A stretch of 64,000 nt of DNA from positions 1,364,001-1,428,000 of the forward strand of contig OY756146.1 of the NCBI GenBank assembly GCA_963576785.1, in the 5' to 3' direction. The notes below the pieces were generated by a model that saw only the letters and a list, made by a program, of their open reading frames with translations, was not told the origin of the DNA and did not search any database. A program made the position numbers and the translations under genes. The stretch comes from Chlorophyllum brunneum (lineage: Eukaryota > Basidiomycota > Agaricomycetes > Agaricales > Agaricaceae). Of the stretch, positions 57,262 through 64,000 are shown piece after piece (position 1 is the first letter of the stretch; every line of letters begins with the position of its first letter).

Positions 57262-59572
57262 GGTGGAGGGAGCACTGTTCGCGCCTTCATGGTGCTACAG
57301 GAGCTGATATACTCCAGGGCAAGTGACCAACAAAGGACAGCCTTTGAACACGCAGGCATCAGCCCAAACGAACACCCGAGGTTAACCGGAATCTTGATAA
57401 GCATCCAGGAATACATTTCGCCACAGTCGGGCTCAATCAATCTTCACAACGTTCATCTGGTCAGTTTTGTGAACCCGACCACGGCATTGAGCCAAAAAAA
57501 GATATCTGAAGTACACACTGAGAGTCAGATCAGAAGAGGCGACCGTTTTGTGAATGGCGTCAATAGGCTCGTCACCCAGGATACCGAGGTGGCACGTGCG
57601 AGAGCGGCTTTTCTGGCCCTCCAACACACATCGAACACTCTAATCGGAGAGAAGCGAAAATCCTGTGCCCATTCGTAACAAGGTCGGGGTCTTCGTGACT
57701 CTATTTGGGACTTGAAGTTTTATGGCAGGCGTACAAGACACCTACAGTTGCCCATAGTGATCTCCACTAAGCCGAACCCGAACCCCATCCGTCGAAGATC
57801 TATGGGTTCTATCATATGGAAGGTGATCTACCCACCTGCAGCCATACCAGCCGTGGAACATGGAAACTGATAGTGTATAGTGGTCACTTTCAGTTCTGCG
57901 TTTTTTCGGTCTAAATAAATAGACGCACCACGAGGTCACTCGCGTACAGAGAAGGGGTACTTATCCGCACATTATCCTCTAATTTATTTTTTCCTCGTGG
58001 GTATCAATTTTGGCACCCGGATGGTCTCCACTGGCGCACAAACAGAGCACATCAGCCTGGGCGCTGCCACCCCATTATGCGACCTTTCAAGCTTGTTCAA
58101 TGCTACAATGAATCTTACGGATTATGCCCCAGGTGCTTCCACGGCTCCTCAAATACCTGTGACGCCAGACTTATCATCTTCTTTGATGCTACGATATCTA
58201 TCAGATTTTCAGATCATAAGCGTGTTCTTCTTTCCGCGGAAGAAACGGCTCAAGGACAAGAGAAGGAAATCCACCGGTCCTGATTAGAAGTAGCGCTATC
58301 GCTTGGTTATCGAGCACATTTCCCGCCACCCCATCCAGTCACTTGCACCTGAACAATTTATTTTCACAAAACCACTTCAAATGCATTCCCATTCTGCTGC
58401 TTCCACGCGAATCATACTAATGTATCACATCTGGTGTGGGATTCGCGAGGCACTGTACTCACGGATATTGCGGTGGCGTCGTCATATCATCTCCGGGAAA
58501 CCCGACCACGGGTGAGAGTTACTCCTCGAACTGCCTTTATTATATGAATCACATCAAGCTGACGCAATGCCAGTCAGTCGCTGGCATAATGAAGTTTCCT
58601 GGTAGTATGCCGGCTTCGAAACATATTTTTCTGATAGCTCTGCTGCCGCTCCATGAGCACGGGTGCACCATACGTCGCAGTGACAAGGATGCAGGTTGAT
58701 CATCAGCAATCTTTGAAGCCCACTGTGGAGCGATAACCATTATACAGCAGGGACTGTGCCTGCTTCACCAGATTTCACCAGGGACCAGACGATCCCTTTC
58801 GATTGACGATTAAGAGTGCGATTAACTCACTGTCTCCTACACCTCTCCGGTCTTCCGTGATGGCCCATTAGGCGCGGATGGAACACATCCCCAGAGTTTT
58901 CACTCGATTTACTTCTCAGGGATGATAGGACATAATTGACATGTCGACGTCTCACATGGTTGCCTTGCTTATCGACTGGACGTGGACGGTAATGGTATTC
59001 GTTTTCGCAGACTAACGATCTATATCGAAAATAGCAAATAGCAAGTACGGCTGTTATAGACGGTCGCGATGTAAAAATATTGGAAATGACATTCGGCGGC
59101 AGCGTGTACACCGTCTATCAGAATATTCATCGTCCCCACCATCATTGGATGTGATGTAAGGGCGGCATAGTTATTGCCATTGCCATTTTACCTCACTTCG
59201 GCCCAACATTTTCCACTCAGAGTTATTCATGAACGATAAGGCCACGTGTCCTACCCTGCCATTCTGAAGCTTTATATAACCGGTAGGAGAGTAAAAGGTG
59301 GGTGCGGCTCGTGTTATAATTAGACTCAAGTTGCGGTATCGTCGTTGTCCCACGACGTGATGGTACATTCAAACGATGTTTCATTCGTCGAGGACGCATC
59401 AGCGGACGTGTCCGAAGCGAGTTAGAATAGCAGGGTTAATGAGCTAGGAATGAGTGACTCCCGAGGGGGTGCGATGCACACGGAGAAGGTGGCCGCCAGA
59501 GTACTGTCAATTGCAGAAAGGAGATATGCGTGGGGACGCATGTGAAGCCGAGCAGTCTTTCTTGCCTGGACA
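57262..59572. other. Intergenic, no gene recognised
   Basis: About 2.3 kb. Open frames at 57202-57678 and 57997-58287 on the + strand are uninterrupted but show no motifs I recognise and no clear splice partners. The rest has only short frames. The left end should hold the acyl-CoA oxidase promoter and the right end the 3' UTR of STN1. Confidence 0.45.
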
Positions 59573-61550
59573 CTACTCTGTCGCAATCCACTTATTTTCA
59601 CCAATGCACCATGCCATGTGTTCTTTGTCCATATACTCCAATGCATCAGCAATATTCCACTCCCCAATAAACCGCCATCTATCATCCCTTCTCAGATAGC
59701 CAAGGATGTCGTCCTTTGTTGACCCTCCGAGAAGTTCATTCCGTTTAAGGGCCCGTTTCTTTGGCGCCACTGCTAATGCCCTCAACGCATCACAGATGGA
59801 AGACGCTAATAGCTCTGGCTTGGTTGACACATAGGCTTCTTCGTCAGTTTCTGGATCCGACGGGTCCAAATCATCCTCTTCGTCGGCTGTAGAATCCAAT
59901 TTGGAGCTGCCCGCGTTGCTGAATAACGTATTGTCCACCGTAGTCATGGTTGAGTTGTCTCTCCATAGCACACTGGCAATCGCATTTGTAGGTGCCTTCT
60001 CGCCCTGGTAAGGTCGTTTGGGGCCATCCCAAAGCACAATACTTCCTTCGCGTAAGAGTTCGCAAATGGCCCATTGGAAAAGTCGTTTTTTCTTCGCCGC
60101 AAGCCCAGGTTTATCTAGTTTAATCCGTTTGATGGGCCATTTGGAGGATGTTTGGGCAGACGATTGGGGCACGGCTGTACGTGCTTTCTTGTCCTCTGCG
60201 CGAGCGCGTTGTTTGACGACGCGTTTGGCCATGAGTGATAGCTCGGGAACTCGCCTTAGATACGATAGGGTGAATCCCTTACACACGTCGATGGTTGAGG
60301 AACTGAGTTTAGGTGTCATTTTAGGATTATGTTTAGGGGTAAGGTCGCCGTGGATATATCTTCGCGATTTCGTTGGGGTGTCCAAAATATGTGACGTGTA
60401 TCTGCGTTCGGGCGAATATATGTCGAAGTCGTCAAAATCGTCGGAGTCAATTCTGACTGGGTCTTCGGGGGCATTATCGAGGAAGTGTTTGAGATATAAC
60501 CGGAAGGCAGCGTCGGTAAGGTTATGGGACCTCAGGCGCAATGGGTGGCGTAGTTTTGGAGGTGACTGTGAAACAAGATAATCGACGCTAGTTTCAAACA
60601 CTGGACTACTTGGATTTACCTGAGTTTCTGGATTGGGTTTGATAGGACTGGAGGGGATTGTTGTGGGGCTTGGCGCTATCGGAGAAGAGTTTAGAATTGC
60701 GGTTTGCGAAGAGACAACGGTCATCGAAGGCGTTTGCGCTTCTTTGGCATTTCGTTGGGATTTACTCGGTGTCTTGGAACCATTAGGTGTGATTGGTATG
60801 ACGAAGGGTTCTGAGCTAAAATAACGTGTCCCGTGCAGATCTCGGACAGCTTTCCAGTGATCAAGTTGTTCCCCGCAAGATGAAGACGCTAGCTCAAGGT
60901 CAATACGAGTAAGAGAAGGAGTAAAATGCCCTCACTAATTTCATCGACAAGTATGACCCTGCTCTCATGTTTGGGCTGCACCTTGCCAATGATATTGACA
61001 ACCCCTCCTATCTGGGACATGGGTCTGGGAGACTGTAGAGGTTCTGGTGGTTTGGCATACTTGTTCGTTTCCATTGACCTCTTGAACTGCCGCAGAACAT
61101 GAACGCAGTCAATAACCGAAGTGCCATCGTCCACTTGCAATCGAGTCGGTCAGGAAACATCCAGAAACTTTTTCTCCAACGTACCAGTGTATATAATCTT
61201 CTTCTCGAGCACCTGAATGCCCACCACGATTGCAAGGATTTCAACTTTACGACAGGGGATACTTCCCAGCCAGAAGAAGTCATAGCCTGAGGAGGGGGTT
61301 CATTCCACGTTGAGATACGTGCTGGGAGTGAGGACTAGCCTTCTTCGTTCTCTGGCATAACCATCGTATCTCGAACGTAACACTTCGCAACCGCGGCCGA
61401 TGTCAAAGTCCATTCCCATATTTCCTTCGCCGATGGTCGCTGGTTTAGACGATTCTTTTCCTCTTCGGAGAGCCATCTGCGCTTGGAGGGTGATAGCAGG
61501 ATGCTTCCAGCTCGTTGCCGTGACCTCGTGGTTGTTGCTGTCCAACTCAT
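59573..61550 (-). CDS. STN1: CST complex subunit Stn1 (telomere capping)
   Basis: Reads leftwards from ATG 61550 (MSWTATTTRSRQRAGSILLS) or an upstream ATG at 61670. Exon 1 gives KEIWEWTLTSAAVAKCYVRD; exon 2 gives DFFWLGSIPCRKVEILAIVV and GIQVLEKKIIYT (about 61190-61275). An intron is followed by VDDGTSVIDCVHVL (about 61095-61135), and later GGVVNIIGKVQPKHESRVIL. Together these form the Stn1 OB fold, which binds single-stranded telomeric DNA with Ten1. After another intron comes EQLDHWKAVRDLHGTRYFSS, then a long exon to 59573 with a disordered acidic part and, near 60200-59580, wHTH-like segments (LFQWAICELLREGSIVLWDG; ILGYLRRDDRWRFIGEWNIA) as in the C-terminal half of Stn1 proteins. It diverges from the nitrilase gene, with 203 bases between start codons. 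Confidence 0.85.
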
Positions 61551-61753
61551 GTGTTTTCCGGATATCGCAACTGCACCAGATGCGGCAGTTGCGCGTAAGC
61601 GGTGGGTGTTGGATCGGCTTGAGTCACTCAGTTCAACCTCAAGGCAGATGGCAAGTGCAATGCCGCGCACGTGACAATTACTTTTCTTGATGTCATGTGG
61701 ATATCACGTGGATAGCTTACAAGTTCCCATTGCTTTCGTCTTCAGGTGCAGCT
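61551..61753. promoter_or_regulatory. Short bidirectional promoter, STN1 / nitrilase-like
   Basis: Only 203 bases separate the start codons of STN1 (minus) and the omega-amidase gene (plus), if the nearer STN1 ATG is right. Two close CACGTG-like strings, CGCACGTGAC (about 61668) and TATCACGTGG (about 61701), lie here and could be bHLH (E-box) sites; that role is inferred. Confidence 0.5.
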
Positions 61754-63177
61754 ATGGCACTTAGACCGGCGGCTCTCCGTCCATTCACTTTGGCATTCAT
61801 TCAACTTGGGCAGATTGGACCCAACAAGGCAGATAATCTTAAACATGCGCGCGAAATGATCCTCAAAGCAGCTTCGGCTCAGGATCATCACAAGAAACCG
61901 GACCTTGTCGTACTTCCCGTTCGCCCACGGTTTATACGTCTTCGATGACCCACAGTCTCATCAGTGCACATAGGAATGCTTCAATTCCCCGTATGGGCAT
62001 GTCCACTTCCCAGTCTACGCCGAAAACATTGGATTCGCATCCGGGAAACCTTATGATGTCGTTTCTTCTACAAGCGAGAGCATCAAAATGTTGTCTGGTG
62101 TTGCGAAAGAGTCCAAGACATGGTTGATTGGAGGTAGCCACATTACCCAGTTTCTGATATAGGCTTTGCTAACCGTAGCAGGATCCATACCCGAACGCGA
62201 TGCCCAGGACGGAAAGCTTTACAATACTTGCACGGTTTATAACCCAAAAGGTGCCTAAACTATGGTTTGAGTTTATGGCGTATTCGAACACCTCACTTTA
62301 CCAGGTGAACTCGTGGTGACACATCGCAAGGTGCACCTTTTCGACATCGATATACCTGGAAAGATTACCTTCAAGGTATGACGTTCATATCTCTCTTGAA
62401 CTATTGTTCATGATGTCATGCAGGAGAGTGAAACTCTGACTGGTGGAACCACCACAAATTTCTTTGACACAGGTCTGCAATTTGGAGCACACCCTCATTC
62501 CATTAAGTTGACCTATCGCAGAATTCGCTCGCATTGGCCTTGGAATTTGTTACGATATTCGATTCCCCGAGCTCGCAATGATCTCCGCACGCCAGGGTCC
62601 GCCATTACCAAGATACAATTCAACTCTGACACTGACCAAATATGAAAGATTGTCATGTGCTGGTTTACCCAGGGGCATTTAACTTGACGACGGGGCCATT
62701 GCATTGGGAGCTGCTGCAGAGATCAAGGTGAATACGGTGTCACGATATTCTCATGATCAATCTGACACTCTCATAAGGGCTGTGGATAACCAAGTGTTTG
62801 TTGGGATGTGTAGCCCTGCCAGGGATATGACGGCAGGATATCATGCGGTGCGTTTATGTCACGGAATTCCTACTGTGGTATCACTGAATCTAGACCCAGT
62901 GGGGACATTCGATGGTAGTTGACCCAATGTATTCAATCTGATTCTCTATCTCTCTACCAATACTGACAGTCGACATGCAGGGGCAAGGTGATTTCAGAGG
63001 CTGGAGAAAGCGAGCAGATTATCTACGCCGAGATCGGTACGTAGCAGTAGCACGTAATAAGATCTCCTGCTGACATTTACCGCAGATCCCGAGGTTTTGC
63101 AAGGCGCACGCAGCGGAATCCCTGTGACGACCCAACGCCGGTTCGACGTGTACAAGAACGTCGCTGAAGGAGCTTAG
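61754..63177 (+). CDS. Nitrilase-superfamily omega-amidase, Nit2-like
   Basis: Hydrolyses alpha-ketoglutaramate and alpha-ketosuccinamate (metabolite repair linked to transamination) in the known members. Start ATG 61754: [20 protein letters not shown]. Exon 1 ends VVLP; a ~55-base intron (about 61915-61971) joins [20 protein letters not shown], so the catalytic Glu sits at the exon edge. The catalytic Lys is in [20 protein letters not shown]. The catalytic Cys is in [20 protein letters not shown] (about 62525-62583), followed by [66 protein letters not shown] and [20 protein letters not shown], with the stop at 63177. About ten short introns. The Glu-Lys-Cys triad is complete and length (about 300 residues) is normal. 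Yeast Nit3 and human NIT2 are the closest relatives by motif pattern. Confidence 0.88.
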
Positions 63178-64000
63178 CTGATCAGTTTACTGCACCCAAA
63201 TCAAATCTAGACGATGTATGTGTAAACGCCACGTGAAGCACCAATAATAGGGCCTCTTTAACTCAATCAAATAGTGTTAGGCCTTGTCTACATTAAGCAT
63301 GCCTGTGAATATGAGGCTGCAAGTTGAGCTCCCCTAGTGGACTAATTACTTCAGTTTTTTTCACTGTCGACCAGATTGAGTGAGCAACGATTATCTCCGC
63401 GCCCACTCAGAATGACTAGAGGCCCACGAAATCAATACAGCACCCAGGGGGATAGCATAGTCCTCATGCGAATCCTCGGGTAAGGGAAGTAAACGTTAAT
63501 AAACACTTCAAACCAACCGATTCAACATTTGGTACCAGTGCTACTCCGTCTCCGCTGTAGCATGTCCGGGAAACTGGAGCACAGCAAGGAGACCGTCCCA
63601 GACAGGTCTTCTCCTTCTATCATGCCAAAGAAAGCAGCCTGGTAAACAAATCGTGGGGGATCATTGCTCCCAACCGAACATATACTATCGAAGGCTACTC
63701 CGAAAGGGAGCATTATACAAGAGTCACTTGAGAGTTGCAGGGATATATGCCACAAACCAGCACCAAACGACAAGCTTCTCTTTTAATACTCGCTTAAGTG
63801 CAACCCCGAAAACAACTAGATTGGGATAGGCAAAGAAAAATTCTGCGTGAACATTATGTTACTAAGAAGAACCAAGGAACTCCCAGGATTTGCGAGGATT
63901 GTCTTCTCCTAATCTCGGCAATAGACCATCTCGTGTCTTCGAGAGGATCGGGAGGCCACCAAAATCACTATTCATGGAACAAACCAGAACGTGAAAGCCA
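63178..64000. other. Intergenic to window end
   Basis: About 820 bases with no recognisable gene; open frames are short. Part is probably the 3' UTR of the nitrilase-like gene. Confidence 0.5.

Noticed and set aside
1..64000. CRISPR array, bacterial operon or insertion sequence
   Set aside because: No regularly spaced repeats or transposase frames seen; intron-rich genes show a eukaryotic genome.
1..64000. Secondary-metabolite gene cluster
   Set aside because: No synthase, terpene cyclase, P450 or transporter set; the single SDR and acyl-CoA oxidase lie far apart among housekeeping genes.

Overview
The window looks like nuclear DNA of a basidiomycete fungus, most likely an Agaricomycete. 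Genes are dense and cut by many short introns of about 45-70 bases. The families are typical of mushroom-forming and related fungi: a DUF6533 membrane protein, AA9 lytic polysaccharide monooxygenases, an F-box protein, and WD40 proteins with several N-terminal membrane spans. A U2 spliceosomal RNA fits the intron-rich genome. I cannot name the species from sequence alone.

Positions 1-21.8 kb look like an accessory, lineage-specific block. Two paralogous membrane-anchored WD40 genes (1-3277 on +, cut by the window edge; 17468-21821 on -) face each other as an inverted pair about 14 kb apart. Between them lie a DUF6533 seven-span protein (5189-6846), a large unrecognised membrane protein with a glycosylated ectodomain (8276-10677), exon-like fragments of an unknown gene (about 11.4-12.25 kb), a small secreted Cys-rich protein (12535-13315), a decayed AA9 copy (13804-14460) and a better preserved AA9 gene (15868-17048) with unusual GC-AG introns.

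Positions 22-64 kb are mostly conserved housekeeping genes. They are a long gene ending in a UBE3D-type HECT_2 ubiquitin ligase domain (22422-26338), U2 snRNA (26783-26970, -), an F-box protein (27369-28661), a Pro/Ser-rich protein ending in an EDC1/PNRC-like decapping-activator motif (31879-33037, -), a short-chain dehydrogenase (38881-39950, -), mitochondrial Met-tRNA formyltransferase (41635-43099), phosphopantothenate-cysteine ligase (43174-44485), the Rab exchange factor Sec2 (44754-48032, -), an HMG-box-like protein (49259-50498), an Ede1/Eps15-like EH-domain protein (51859-54552), peroxisomal acyl-CoA oxidase (55111-57261, -), the telomere protein Stn1 (59573-61550, -) and a Nit2-like omega-amidase (61754-63177). 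Functional themes are RNA processing and decay, membrane traffic, mitochondrial and CoA metabolism, and telomere capping; nothing suggests one gene cluster.

Two long stretches lack recognisable genes. 28.66-31.88 kb is strongly purine-rich on the + strand and lies just downstream of the decapping-activator gene. 33.1-38.88 kb begins with the opposite strand bias. Exon borders were inferred by eye from reading frame, splice signals and, for the WD40 pair and AA9 pair, comparison of the two copies.
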